Shown: positions 1-8,911, counted from the first letter of the stretch. The stretch: DNA of 27,258 bases from Gammaproteobacteria bacterium (GCA_007571115.1 RKSA01000047.1:1-27258), one strand, 5' to 3'. Translations and numbers: made by a program. Notes: generated from the letters alone by a model not told the origin.

Positions 1-93
1 ACAGAAACCAAACCCCCGCAAGCTGCAGAAGCCGGGCAAACCGGGGAAGCAGGCGAAGCTGCGCCGCGCCAGCACAATGACCACTCGCATTGA
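1..93 (+). CDS. phoH: Probable C-terminal tail of PhoH-family ATPase (partial)
   Basis: The first 30 codons in frame 1 read as a low-complexity tail rich in Ala, Glu, Gly and Gln, ending in a His/Asp-rich stretch before a TGA at 91-93. No conserved domain is left, so the name rests on position: in gammaproteobacteria phoH (ybeZ) sits directly upstream of ybeY and corC. The tail would overlap ybeY by 17 bases. Frame 3 is also open and stops at 78-80 in an ATGA overlap with ybeY. Its translation is Arg/Ser/Cys-rich and looks less like a real protein end, so I prefer frame 1 without being certain. Confidence 0.5.
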   Translation, partial: TETKPPQAAEAGQTGEAGEAAPRQHNDHSH

Positions 94-550
94 AGTCAGC
101 AACCGCTCGACGGGCTATTGGGTGCCTGGCGAAGCGCTGTGCCAGGGCTGGATCGGCCAGGCATTGTCCGCAGCCGGCCAGCAGCGGCCTTGTGCCGTCA
201 GCCTCTGTTTTGTCGACCCCGGCGAATCCGCCGATTTCAACGAGCGCTACCGGAGGCGCAACGGACCAACCGACGTGCTCTCGTTCCCATGCGCCCTGCC
301 CCGCTCGCTCGGCGAACTGCTCGATCACGAACCGATCGGCGATATCATCGTCTGCGCGGCGCTTGCCCAGCAGCAGGCCGAGGCGCGGCAGCAGCCGCTG
401 CCCCATCGCTGGGCGCATCTGCTGATACACGGCTGCCTGCATCTGCTCGGCTTCGACCACAACGAAGAGCGCGAAGCCGCGCGAATGGAACAAATGGAAA
501 TCGAGATACTCGGAAAACTTGGAATCCCCGACCCGTATCGGGTATCGTAA
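77..550 (+). CDS. ybeY: Endoribonuclease YbeY (rRNA maturation factor)
   Basis: This is a 157-residue single-domain UPF0054 metalloprotein, close to the family's usual 150-160. The zinc-binding signature HGxLHLxGxDH is intact, with His118, His122 and His128 as the three ligands, and the conserved substrate-pocket segment RNGPTDVLSFP lies at about 61-71. YbeY takes part in 16S rRNA 3'-end maturation and late ribosome quality control in the cytoplasm. There is no clear Shine-Dalgarno before the ATG, and the start overlaps the end of the upstream gene, so it is probably translated by coupling. The neighbours phoH and corC are its standard partners in gammaproteobacteria. Confidence 0.96.
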   Translation: MTTRIEVSNRSTGYWVPGEALCQGWIGQALSAAGQQRPCAVSLCFVDPGESADFNERYRRRNGPTDVLSFPCALPRSLGELLDHEPIGDIIVCAALAQQQAEARQQPLPHRWAHLLIHGCLHLLGFDHNEEREAARMEQMEIEILGKLGIPDPYRVS

Positions 551-584
551 CGCCAGACCCCCGCCAAAGGAGCAAAATCAGCGC

Positions 585-1466
585 ATGGCTGAAGATCAGA
601 CAGGCATCGATCCGGAACAGCGTTCCTGGATCGGTAAACTCAAGAAAGTCCTTTCCAACGGACGGCCCTCCGACCTCAAAGGCTTGCTCGAATTGCTGCG
701 CGATGCCAAGCAGAGCGACCTGCTCGACGCCGATACCTGTGGCATCATCGAAGGCGCCTTGCAGGTTTCGACGATGCAAGTGCGCGACATCATGATTCCC
801 CGCTCGCGCTCGGTGCTCGTGTCAACGAGCATGCCCGTGCGGGAAATGCTCGAGATGGTCGCAGGCGCCTCGCACTCGCGCTTTCCCGTGATCGAGGGAA
901 ACGTCGACAACGTGATCGGCATCCTGCTCGCCAAGGACTTGCTGCCGCTATGCCTGACGGGAATCGAGGACGGCTTCAAGCTGAAGAAAATCATCAGGCC
1001 GGCGACCTTCGTTCCCGAAAGCCGCCAGCTCAATGTCCTGCTCAAGGAGTTCCGCGAGCGGCGCAGCCACATGGCCATCGTCGTCGACGACTACGGCAGC
1101 GTCAGCGGCATCATCACCATCGAGGACGTGCTCGAGCAGATCGTCGGCGAAATCCAGGACGAAACCGACCGCGAAGAAAACGGCCATATCAAGAGATTCG
1201 ACGAGCGCAACCATATCGTCAAGGCATTGACTCCCATCAGCGATTTCAACGAATATTTCGCCACCGGGCTCGACGAGCGCGAATGCAGCACCATCGGAGG
1301 CATCTTGCTGCAGAAATTCGGCCACATTCCCAAGCAGGGCGAAAGCGCGCGGATCGATCGCTATCTGGTCACGGTCATGAACGCCGACAGCCGGCAGATC
1401 AAGCTGCTCAAGGTGACCTTGCTCGGCAACGGCTTGCACAGGGAAGGCAGCTCCCAAGATGGATAG
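585..1466 (+). CDS. corC: CorC/YbeX family CBS-domain protein
   Basis: The 293-residue protein carries a tandem CBS pair at about residues 65-190 (entry motif VRDIMIPRS, then SHMAIVVDDYG and ITIEDVLEQIVGEI). A CorC_HlyC transporter-associated domain follows at about 205-283. There is no membrane segment, so it is the soluble YbeX/CorC type rather than a membrane-anchored paralogue. The family is linked to magnesium/cobalt efflux with CorA and to ribosome metabolism; its biochemistry is not settled. I chose the ATG at 585 because an AAAGGAG ribosome site lies at 566-572; an upstream in-frame ATG at 519 would sit inside ybeY. The 3' end overlaps leuS by 8 bases. The lnt gene that usually follows corC is absent. 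Confidence 0.95.
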   Translation: MAEDQTGIDPEQRSWIGKLKKVLSNGRPSDLKGLLELLRDAKQSDLLDADTCGIIEGALQVSTMQVRDIMIPRSRSVLVSTSMPVREMLEMVAGASHSRFPVIEGNVDNVIGILLAKDLLPLCLTGIEDGFKLKKIIRPATFVPESRQLNVLLKEFRERRSHMAIVVDDYGSVSGIITIEDVLEQIVGEIQDETDREENGHIKRFDERNHIVKALTPISDFNEYFATGLDERECSTIGGILLQKFGHIPKQGESARIDRYLVTVMNADSRQIKLLKVTLLGNGLHREGSSQDG

Positions 1467-3945
1467 AAGCGAAATTCGCTACCAGCCCGAACAGGTCGAG
1501 CAGGAAGCGCAGCAATACTGGCGCGAACACGATTGTTTCCGCGCCATCGAGGATCCCGCCAGGGAGAAATTCTACTGCCTGTCGATGCTGCCCTATCCCA
1601 GCGGCCATCTGCACATGGGCCATGTGCGCAACTATTCGATCGGCGACGCGATCGCGCGCTTTCAGCGCATGCAAGGCAAGAACGTGCTGCAACCCATGGG
1701 CTGGGACGCCTTCGGCCTGCCGGCAGAAAATTCCGCGATTCGCAACAAGGTCAATCCGGCCGCGTGGACCCGGGACAATATCGCCTACATGCGCGCGCAA
1801 TTGCAGCGCCTCGGCTATGCCTATGACTGGCGTCGCGAGCTCGCCACCTGCGACGCCGACTACTACCGCTGGGAGCAATGGCTGTTCACGCGGCTGTTCC
1901 GCAAGGGGCTCGTGTACAAGCAGCAGGCCGAAGTCAACTGGGACCCCGTCGACCAGACCGTACTCGCCAACGAGCAGGTCGTCGATGGCAAGGGCTGGCG
2001 TTCGGGGGCGGCGGTCGAGCGGCGCAGCATTCCGCAGTGGTTTTTCCGCATTTCCGCCTTTGCCGAGGAACTGCTCGACGACCTCGAAAGCCTCGAAGGC
2101 TGGCCCGACACGGTTCGCGCGATGCAGCGCAACTGGATCGGCCGTTCCGCAGGCGTCGAGGTCAAATTCGCCCTGACCGGCGAGGCTGCGCGCTCGATGG
2201 AGTCGATCAAGGTCTTCACGACCCGGCCCGACACGCTGTTCGGCGTGACCAGCCTGCTGCTGGCGCCGCAGCACCCCTTGACGGTCGCCGCAGCCTCGAC
2301 CCGGCCAAAACTGCGCGCCTTCCTCGATGGGCTTGCCGGGGGCAGCGTCGCCGAAGCCGACTTGATGACCATGGAAAAGCGGGGAATGGAACTCGGTCTG
2401 GAAGCGATTCACCCACTGACCGGGGAATTGCTGCCGATTCACGTCGCCAATTTCGTCCTGATGAGCTATGGCTCGGGGGCGGTGATGTCGGTTCCGGCCC
2501 ACGACCAGCGCGACTGGGAGTTTGCCAGCAAGTACGATCTTCCAATTCGCCAGGTGATCGAGCCCGTCGGCTCCGGGAATGATTGCGACCTTGCGAAGGA
2601 GGCTTTCACCGAAGCCGGTGCGCTCGTCAATTCGGGGCGGTTCGACGGACTCGACTGCGCCGCTGCCCAGGAGGCGATCGCCGACCATCTGGAAGCTTCA
2701 GGCCAGGGCAGGCGCAAGGTCAACTTCCGCCTGCGTGACTGGCTCGTTTCGCGGCAGCGCTATTGGGGAGCGCCGATTCCGATCATCAACTGCCCCACCT
2801 GCGGACCCGTTCCTGTCCCCGACGAGGACTTGCCCGTGCGGCTCCCTGAAGAGGCGGATTTTCACGGCCACGGCTCTCCCCTGCCCGGCCTTGCCGATTT
2901 CGTCGATGCCGACTGCCCGGCCTGCGGCGCTGCCGCGAAAAGGGAAACCGACACCTTCGACACCTTCATGGAATCGTCGTGGTACTACGCGCGCTACACT
3001 TGCGCCGACCAGCACGGCGCCATGCTCGACGAACGCGCCCGGTACTGGCTCCCCGTCGATCAGTACGTCGGTGGCATCGAGCACGCGATCCTGCACCTGC
3101 TCTATGCGCGCTTCTATCACAAGCTGCTGCGCAACGAGGGTCTGGTGCAGTCCGACGAGCCTTTCACTCGCCTGCTCACCCAGGGAATGGTGCTCAAGGG
3201 CGGCAGCAAGATGTCCAAGTCGAGGGGCAATACCGTCGATCCGATGTTCTTGATCGAACGCTATGGCGCCGACACGGTGCGCATGTTCACACTGTTCGCG
3301 GCGCCTCCGGAACAGTCCCTCGAATGGTCCGATTCTGGCGTGGAAGGCTGCTACCGCTTCCTGAAGCGGCTCTGGCGAAGCTTGCAGACCCACGAGGCCT
3401 GCGAGCTACCCGATTTTTCCGCGCTGCAGTTGACCCCCGAGCAACAGGCACTGCGCCGGAAAACCCACGAAACCGTGCAGAAGGCAGGCCACGACTACGC
3501 CGACCGCTACGCATTCAACACGGTGATCGCCGCAGTGATGGAACTGCTCAATTCCCTGAACAGCTTGCAGCAGCAAAGTCCTGCCGACGACCGCGCCAGC
3601 CAGGGAGTGATCCAGGAGGCACTGGAAATGTCGGTGCTGCTGCTGGCGCCCGTCGCGCCGCACTTCTGCCATGTCGCCTGGCGGCTTCTCGGCCACGCAG
3701 GCGCAGTCATGGATGCGGTCTGGCCCGAGGTCGATGCAAGGGCATTGCAAAAGGAAACGAACCTGATCGTGTTGCAGGTCAACGGCAAATTGCGCGGCCG
3801 CATCGAGGCGCCCGTCGAGCTGTCTCGAGAGCGCCTTGGCGAGCTCGCCCTGGAACACGCAGCGGTTCGCAAATTCACTAGCCAGGCCGGAATCAGGCGG
3901 GTGATCGTCGTTCCCGGCAGGCTCGTCAACGTCGTCACCGGCTGA
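1459..3945 (+). CDS. leuS: Leucyl-tRNA synthetase
   Basis: This class Ia aminoacyl-tRNA synthetase charges tRNA-Leu and edits mischarged tRNA. The HIGH-type signature PYPSGHLHMGH is at residues 45-55. The CP1 editing domain lies at about 220-400, with the conserved TTRPDTLFGV near its start and MSVPAHDQRDWEFA later. The KMSKS loop is at 584-588, followed by the anticodon-binding domain and a C-terminal VQVNGKLRGRI-like stretch (LQVNGKLRGRI). At 828 residues it is a little shorter than the roughly 860 of E. coli but complete. The ATG sits inside the end of corC, with GGGAAGG at 1441-1447 as ribosome site, so the two are co-translated. Confidence 0.98.
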   Translation: MDRSEIRYQPEQVEQEAQQYWREHDCFRAIEDPAREKFYCLSMLPYPSGHLHMGHVRNYSIGDAIARFQRMQGKNVLQPMGWDAFGLPAENSAIRNKVNPAAWTRDNIAYMRAQLQRLGYAYDWRRELATCDADYYRWEQWLFTRLFRKGLVYKQQAEVNWDPVDQTVLANEQVVDGKGWRSGAAVERRSIPQWFFRISAFAEELLDDLESLEGWPDTVRAMQRNWIGRSAGVEVKFALTGEAARSMESIKVFTTRPDTLFGVTSLLLAPQHPLTVAAASTRPKLRAFLDGLAGGSVAEADLMTMEKRGMELGLEAIHPLTGELLPIHVANFVLMSYGSGAVMSVPAHDQRDWEFASKYDLPIRQVIEPVGSGNDCDLAKEAFTEAGALVNSGRFDGLDCAAAQEAIADHLEASGQGRRKVNFRLRDWLVSRQRYWGAPIPIINCPTCGPVPVPDEDLPVRLPEEADFHGHGSPLPGLADFVDADCPACGAAAKRETDTFDTFMESSWYYARYTCADQHGAMLDERARYWLPVDQYVGGIEHAILHLLYARFYHKLLRNEGLVQSDEPFTRLLTQGMVLKGGSKMSKSRGNTVDPMFLIERYGADTVRMFTLFAAPPEQSLEWSDSGVEGCYRFLKRLWRSLQTHEACELPDFSALQLTPEQQALRRKTHETVQKAGHDYADRYAFNTVIAAVMELLNSLNSLQQQSPADDRASQGVIQEALEMSVLLLAPVAPHFCHVAWRLLGHAGAVMDAVWPEVDARALQKETNLIVLQVNGKLRGRIEAPVELSRERLGELALEHAAVRKFTSQAGIRRVIVVPGRLVNVVTG

Positions 3946-3951
3946 GCGGCG

Positions 3952-4455
3952 ATGCAAAGGCGGCTCTTGCTCAAGCTGCTGCCGGCCTTGGCGCTGCCCC
4001 TGGGCCCGGGCTGCGGCTATCGCCTGCGAGGCCCTGTCAGCGCAGCGGCAGCCCGGGGAGTGCATTTGCAAGTGCCGCACCCTGCGGCAGAACTTGGCCA
4101 TGCCTTGCGGCGCGCCTGTGCAAGCGCAGGCCTCGAGCTCCATGCCATCGAGGACATCGACGCAGCGACGCTCCCCGTGCTGCGGGTCAGCGCCGAGCGC
4201 TTTTCCAGCCGCCCCGCGAGCGCCACTCCCCAGGCCCGGGCCGCCCAGGTGAGCTTGCAACTGACGCTGCGCATCACTCTGCACGATGGCGAAACCGCTC
4301 TCATCGACGGCGAAAGCTTCGCTGCCGAGGCGACCTACTACCAGGATCTGCGCAATATCGCCGGCAATCGCGAAGAGGCCGACTTGCTCCGCGAAGAGCT
4401 GCGCAGCGAACTTGCTACGCAGATCGTGCAGCGGACCCTGGCGGCACTGCCATGA
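3952..4455 (+). CDS. lptE: LPS-assembly lipoprotein LptE
   Basis: A short basic and hydrophobic signal peptide (residues 1-20) leads to Cys21 and the family hallmark CGYRLRG. LptE is the outer-membrane lipoprotein that plugs the LptD barrel and helps insert lipopolysaccharide at the cell surface. The residues before the cysteine are LGPG, which is not a perfect lipobox because the usual Leu at -3 is Gly, though Leu is at -4. The rest is a weakly conserved alpha/beta domain, as is normal for this family, and 167 residues is typical. It starts 6 bases after leuS and ends in an ATGA overlap with holA, the classic leuS-lptE-holA order that supports the name. Confidence 0.93.
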   Translation: MQRRLLLKLLPALALPLGPGCGYRLRGPVSAAAARGVHLQVPHPAAELGHALRRACASAGLELHAIEDIDAATLPVLRVSAERFSSRPASATPQARAAQVSLQLTLRITLHDGETALIDGESFAAEATYYQDLRNIAGNREEADLLREELRSELATQIVQRTLAALP

Positions 4456-5525
4456 AGATCCGCCTCGAACAATTGCCGACGGCGCTAAGCAAGCAGCAGG
4501 CCTCGCTGATCTGGCTCGCCGGCGACGAAACTCTGCTCGTTCAGGAAGCCGCTGACGCGGTTCGCGCGAGCTGGCGCGACTGCGGTTTCATCGAACGCGA
4601 GCTGTTCCACGTCGAGCCGGGTTTCTCCTGGGACGATTTCAACTTCGAGCTCGAAAGCACCTCGCTGTTCGCCTCGCAAAAAATTCTCGAACTGCGAATC
4701 CCCAGCGCCAAGCTCGACGTCGGCGGCAAGGCCGCCCTCGCCGGCTATCTCGACAGGAAGCTCGAAGACTACCGCCTGCTCGTCATCACTCCCAGGCTCG
4801 AATCGTCGACGCTATCGAGCAAATGGTTCAAGCAGCTCGAAAGCCTCATGGTGCTGGTGCAGATCTGGCCCCTGGAGCGGCGCCAGTTGCCGGCCTGGCT
4901 GCGGCAGCGGCTCGTGCAGGCAGGCTTGCACGCCGACGATTCGGCATTGCAGGTGTTGATTGATCGCGTCGAAGGCAATCTGCTCGCAGCGCGGCAGGAA
5001 ATCGAAAAACTCGGCCTGCTCGCCAACGCCAAGCCCGGCGACAAGGTCGCGCTCAGCGGCGACGACGTGCTGCGCCTCGTTGCCGACAGTTCGCGCCACG
5101 ACCTCGGCAAGCTGACCGAGGCCGCCTTGCTCGGCGCCGCAGCGCGAACCCGGCGCATTCTTGCAAGCCTGCGCGCCGAAGGAGTCTTTCCACTGCTGAT
5201 TCTTGCCGCGCTGAGCCGGGAATTGCGCCAGTTGCTCGTCATGCGCGAGCAGATCGACGGCGGGCGCGACATCGCCCAGGCGATGGCGAGTTCCCGGGTC
5301 TGGTTCAGCCGCAAGGCTGCGGTGGGCCGGGCCTTGCAACGCCTGTCAGCCGCAGAAATCGAGCAGATGCTCGATCATTGCGCACTCGTCGACCACGCCG
5401 TCAAGGGCCTGCACCGCGCCAATCCCTGGGACGAACTGAGTCACCTGTGCCTGCGCTTCAGCGGCGACCCAGCGAGCGCTGGGCAAGGGCTCAATTCAGC
5501 CCACGCCGTTCGAGCAGGGCATTGA
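4452..5525 (+). CDS. holA: DNA polymerase III subunit delta
   Basis: HolA is the delta subunit of the clamp loader, which opens the beta sliding clamp and loads it on DNA with DnaX and HolB. The 357 residues (E. coli 343) show the family start KIRLEQLP..L, a Leu/Asp-rich N-terminal domain with the acidic segment WLAGDETLLVQEA at about 20-32, and a helical C-terminal collar region. The ATG overlaps the lptE stop (ATGA). The last 35 bases overlap the convergent peptidase gene on the other strand. The nadD gene that follows holA in many gammaproteobacteria is not here. The final ten or so residues lie in the overlap and may be a species-specific extension. Confidence 0.95.
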   Translation: MKIRLEQLPTALSKQQASLIWLAGDETLLVQEAADAVRASWRDCGFIERELFHVEPGFSWDDFNFELESTSLFASQKILELRIPSAKLDVGGKAALAGYLDRKLEDYRLLVITPRLESSTLSSKWFKQLESLMVLVQIWPLERRQLPAWLRQRLVQAGLHADDSALQVLIDRVEGNLLAARQEIEKLGLLANAKPGDKVALSGDDVLRLVADSSRHDLGKLTEAALLGAAARTRRILASLRAEGVFPLLILAALSRELRQLLVMREQIDGGRDIAQAMASSRVWFSRKAAVGRALQRLSAAEIEQMLDHCALVDHAVKGLHRANPWDELSHLCLRFSGDPASAGQGLNSAHAVRAGH

Positions 5526-7689
5526 TGTCGGCATCGCGCCCGCGGAACTGCCGAAACAGCGTCATCGCGTCTTCCGCACCACCCCGGGACAGCAGGCTGC
5601 TGCGGAAATGCACGCCGTTCTCGCGCAGCAGGCCGCCGTTTTCCTCGAACCAGCGAACCGAATCGGCGTCGAGCACCTCGCTCCAGATATACGAGTAGTA
5701 GCCCGCCGAATAGCCACCCATGATGTGGGAGAAGTACGGAATCCGGTAGCGCGGCGGGATCTCTTCCATGGCGATTCCGGCCTGTTCGAGCGCCGCTGCC
5801 TCGAAATCCATCAGCGAGTCTGCATCGGGAACCTGTTCGGGAGCGAGCTGGTGCAAGGCCTGGTCGATCACCGATGCGGCGAGATACTCGGTGGTGGCAA
5901 AACCCTGGTTGAACTGCTGGGCCGAAAGCACCCGCTCGAGCAGTTCCTGAGGCATCGGCTCGCCGCTTTCGTGATGCACGGCATAGTTGGCGAGCACTTC
6001 GGGCCACGTCGCCCACATCTCATACACCTGGGAAGGATACTCGACGAAATCGCGAGGCACCCGGGTTCCCGAGAAGCTCGGGTAGCGGACGTCGGAAAAC
6101 ATGCCGTGCAAGGCGTGGCCGAATTCGTGGAAAGCCGTGTTGACCTCGTCGAAAGTGAGCAAGGTCGGCTCGCCTTGCGGGGGCTTGGTGACATTGAGGT
6201 GGTTGGCGACGACGGGGCGGTTGCCGAGCAGGTGCGACTGGGGAACGTAGGCATTCATCCACGCGCCGCCGCGCTTGTTCGAGCGGGCATAGAAATCGGC
6301 GATGAACAGCGCCAGCGGCTCGCCGGTGACGTCGAACACCTCGAAGACGCGAACGTCCTCCTGGTACACCGGCAAGTCGAAACGCTCGGCAAAACTGATG
6401 CCGAACAGTTCCTCGGCAGCGTAGAAGATCCCGCGTAGCAGGACGTTGTCGAGCTCGAAATACGGTCGCAACTGGCTTTCGTCGAAATTGAAGCGCTCAG
6501 CGCGAAGCAGCTCGGTGTAGTAGGCCCAGTCCCAGGCTGCAAGAGCGAAATCGCCGTCGGCGGCGTCGATCATTCCTTGCAGGTCGGCAGCCTCGCGCCG
6601 GGCATTGGCGACGGCCGCAGGAACGAGTTCGGCAAGGCGCTCGTTGACCGCCTGCACCGAGCCTGCGGTTTCGTCCTCGAGCACATAGGCCGCGTGGTTG
6701 TCGTAGCCGAGCAGCCGCGCCCGCTCTGCGCGCAGGCGCAGCACCTCGGCAAAAAGCTCGCGATTGTCGTATTCGCCGCCCCGGGATCCTCGCGAAAGCG
6801 AGGTTTGCAGAATTCGCTGGCGCAGCTCGCGATCGCTCAGGCTCGCGAGGGGCGGCTGGCCGCTCGTGTTCAGCAGGGGCAGGACGAATTGCCCGGCCAG
6901 GCCGCGTTCCTCAGCTTCGTTCGCAGCCGCAGTGATCGCGGCTTCGTCGAGCCCGGCAAGTTCCTCCCGGCTTGCAACGACAACCGCCACATCATTGACT
7001 TCATTGAGCACGTTCTGGCTGAACTGCGTTTGCAGCACCGCGATGCGGGCATTCATCTCGCGAAGCTGCTGCTGTTGCTCCTCGTCGAGGGCCGCGCCGG
7101 CGCGGACGAAGTCGATATGGGTCCGTTCGAGCAGGCGATGCGATTCGGCGTCGAGACCGAGCTCGTCGCGCCCCTCGTGCAGGGCCGAGATTCGCGCGAA
7201 CAGCTCGCGGTTGAGCAGGATCGCATCGTAGTGCGCAGCGAGTTCGGGCGCCAACTGCTGTTGCAGCGCCTGGATCTCGTCATTGGTATGCGCACTCGAC
7301 AAGGCGAAAAACACCGCAGAGACGCGATTGAGCAGTTGCCCGCTCAGTTCGAGCGCGACAATCGTGTTGTCGAAATCGGGCTCAGCCTGCTGGCTGGCGA
7401 TCGCATCGACTTCGGCGATCTGCTCGGCCATGCCGCGCTCGAAAGCAGCCTGATAGTGCTCGTTGCCGATCTGGTCGAAAGGCGGATAGGCAAAATCGTG
7501 GGGGCTCGCAAGGAAAAATGGATTGTCGCCCGCAGCATCCGCCTGCATCGATTCGCTTTGCACATTTTGTGCATCCTGCGAATCGCCATCCTCGCCAGGC
7601 GCCGCCGGGTTTTCACCCGAGCACGCTGCCAGCAAGCCTGCCAGCAGCAAGATTCCCACGCTTTTCGCGCCTCTTGCAAATACGTTCAT
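5491..7689 (-). CDS. M3-family zinc peptidase, Dcp-like, predicted lipoprotein
   Basis: The 732-residue protein has the thimet/Dcp catalytic motif HEFGH at residues 521-525 inside FDEVNTAFHEFGHALHG. It continues with the Dcp-like segment SGTRVPRDFVEYPSQVYEMW, which carries the downstream Glu zinc ligand. Family M3 enzymes cut short peptides; Dcp releases C-terminal dipeptides. The N-terminus is a lipoprotein signal with lipobox LAAC (Cys23) followed by Ser, which predicts outer-membrane retention. A low-complexity acidic and Gln-rich linker comes before the peptidase domain at about residue 55. E. coli Dcp is not a lipoprotein, so this is the anchored variant common in some gammaproteobacteria and Xanthomonadales. 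A GGGGAG ribosome site precedes the ATG. I leave the symbol empty because dcp and the prlC type cannot be fully separated by eye. Confidence 0.93.
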   Translation of the reverse strand: MNVFARGAKSVGILLLAGLLAACSGENPAAPGEDGDSQDAQNVQSESMQADAAGDNPFFLASPHDFAYPPFDQIGNEHYQAAFERGMAEQIAEVDAIASQQAEPDFDNTIVALELSGQLLNRVSAVFFALSSAHTNDEIQALQQQLAPELAAHYDAILLNRELFARISALHEGRDELGLDAESHRLLERTHIDFVRAGAALDEEQQQQLREMNARIAVLQTQFSQNVLNEVNDVAVVVASREELAGLDEAAITAAANEAEERGLAGQFVLPLLNTSGQPPLASLSDRELRQRILQTSLSRGSRGGEYDNRELFAEVLRLRAERARLLGYDNHAAYVLEDETAGSVQAVNERLAELVPAAVANARREAADLQGMIDAADGDFALAAWDWAYYTELLRAERFNFDESQLRPYFELDNVLLRGIFYAAEELFGISFAERFDLPVYQEDVRVFEVFDVTGEPLALFIADFYARSNKRGGAWMNAYVPQSHLLGNRPVVANHLNVTKPPQGEPTLLTFDEVNTAFHEFGHALHGMFSDVRYPSFSGTRVPRDFVEYPSQVYEMWATWPEVLANYAVHHESGEPMPQELLERVLSAQQFNQGFATTEYLAASVIDQALHQLAPEQVPDADSLMDFEAAALEQAGIAMEEIPPRYRIPYFSHIMGGYSAGYYSYIWSEVLDADSVRWFEENGGLLRENGVHFRSSLLSRGGAEDAMTLFRQFRGRDADINALLERRGLN

Positions 7690-7729
7690 GTTCGTTCTCC
7701 CCGCTCATGAGTAGCAACATTCGCGAGGC

Positions 7730-7758
7730 AGTATAGCGCAAACGCCCGCCCATGCCGA
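7730..7758 (-). promoter_or_regulatory. Predicted sigma70 promoter of the M3 peptidase gene
   Basis: On the minus strand TCGGCA (7758-7753; 4 of 6 consensus) is followed after 17 bases by TATACT (7735-7730; 5 of 6). Transcription would start near 7723, about 34 bases before the ATG at 7689. It lies in the 91-base gap after the hydrolase gene and suggests the peptidase is not only read from upstream. Confidence 0.5.
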
Positions 7759-7780
7759 AAGGAAAGCGCTTGCGCGGCGC

Positions 7781-8806
7781 TCAACTCGCCTTGCACTGGG
7801 CTGGCGGCGTGCCATTCGCGTCAGATGCGTAGTTCGTGGGGTTCGCGTGGACGGCGGGAACCGGCAAGGGCTCGCGACAGTGGCGGCGCAAGCTGCCGAA
7901 GATCGAGTTCCTGTGGTGGATGAAAAAGAAATGGCCCCGATTGACCACGCGATGCAGGCGCGCCCGAGGCAGCCGCGCCGCAAGGTAGTCGCAGTCGGTC
8001 CGGCAGCCCAGCCGGTCGGCGCTGCCGTGCCAGATTTCGGTGGGAACCGCGATATCGGCCAGTCTCACTTCGAGCTTGCGGAAGCTGATCGCGAGATCCT
8101 GGGCCAGGCCGCGATAGCCGCGACGGACCGACTCGGCCTGGTCTGCTTCGAGAACATCGGCGATATCGGGCCGTTCGAGCAGCATCCGGTCGTCAAGGCT
8201 CAGGCGCTCGCGAAGTTTCGTCAGCACCATGCCTGGCGCGTCTGGCGAAACGAACGGTTTCAGGCGCAGCAAGGCATTGACCCCCAGCGGCGCCAAGCCA
8301 GCGAGCACGCCACAGCCGCCGACTCGGGACGCGAGCGCCCGCGCGGGAACTCCAGCCAAATTCGCCTGGGCGACGATTCGTTCGGGTTCCCCACGAAATT
8401 CGCGGCAAAGCTGCAAGGCATAAATCCCTCCGCTGCCTTTCGAAACGATGCAGAAGCGCCCAATGCCAAGCTCGCCCAAGGCCGCGAGCAGGTTTCTGCA
8501 ATACTGCCACGGCGACTTGCAGGGAAAATAATCCGACTGCCCCACTCCCGGCCGGTCAAAAGCGATCAGGCGAAAGCCGCGCTGCCGCGCCCCTTCGCCA
8601 AGCAGCGCGGCCTCGAGCCGGGAACTGCCGGCATCGTGAAAGTAGAGCACGGGAAGGCCGGCAGGGTCGCCAAGCTCATCGAAAGCGGCCCTCGCGCCAT
8701 TCGCGAGCCGAACAAAGCCGCTAGGCCGGCATTCATCCCGCGCGGACGCAGCAGCGCAAGCGGCGGCTGGAGCAAAATGCCCTGCTGCGAGCGGCCTGAC
8801 GTTCAA
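7781..8806 (-). CDS. Alpha/beta hydrolase, nucleophile motif atypical
   Basis: The fold is recognisable from PVLYFHDAGSSRLEA (oxyanion-loop region), AFDRPGVGQSD, the nucleophile-elbow region ending GSGGIYAL, the acid segment EIWHGSADRLG and the late His in NRGHFFFIHH. Related enzymes usually have GxSGGGPYAL at the elbow. Here it reads SKGSGGIYAL, so the expected Ser position is Gly and a Ser sits one residue later. The substrate cannot be told. The frame is open to an ATG at 8911, but a perfect -10 lies at 8887-8882, inside that extension. I therefore favour the TTG at 8806, the only other in-frame start before the domain, although it lacks a strong ribosome site. With the upstream ATG the protein would have 376 residues instead of 341. 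Confidence 0.85.
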   Translation of the reverse strand: MNVRPLAAGHFAPAAACAAASARDECRPSGFVRLANGARAAFDELGDPAGLPVLYFHDAGSSRLEAALLGEGARQRGFRLIAFDRPGVGQSDYFPCKSPWQYCRNLLAALGELGIGRFCIVSKGSGGIYALQLCREFRGEPERIVAQANLAGVPARALASRVGGCGVLAGLAPLGVNALLRLKPFVSPDAPGMVLTKLRERLSLDDRMLLERPDIADVLEADQAESVRRGYRGLAQDLAISFRKLEVRLADIAVPTEIWHGSADRLGCRTDCDYLAARLPRARLHRVVNRGHFFFIHHRNSIFGSLRRHCREPLPVPAVHANPTNYASDANGTPPAQCKAS

Positions 8807-8862
8807 GACTGCAATTCCATGAGCGCCCTCAGCCAGCGCAATTTCGGCGCGGCACCGCCGAA

Positions 8863-8908
8863 GTGGGAAATTTTCCCACGCATTATAGCCAAACTTCGAC
8901 GAAGTTTG
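8863..8908 (-). promoter_or_regulatory. Promoter of the hydrolase gene flanked by two perfect palindromes
   Basis: The minus strand has a consensus TATAAT at 8887-8882. Immediately upstream, over the spacer and -35 area, is a 9+1+9 palindrome (CAAACTTCG-x-CGAAGTTTG, 8890-8908). Immediately downstream, over the expected start site near 8875, is an 8+1+8 palindrome (GTGGGAAA-x-TTTCCCAC, 8863-8879). No good -35 is visible. The layout is that of an operator-controlled promoter with two regulator sites, or of one site plus a 5' hairpin. The regulator is unknown. Confidence 0.55.
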
Positions 8909-8911
8909 CAT

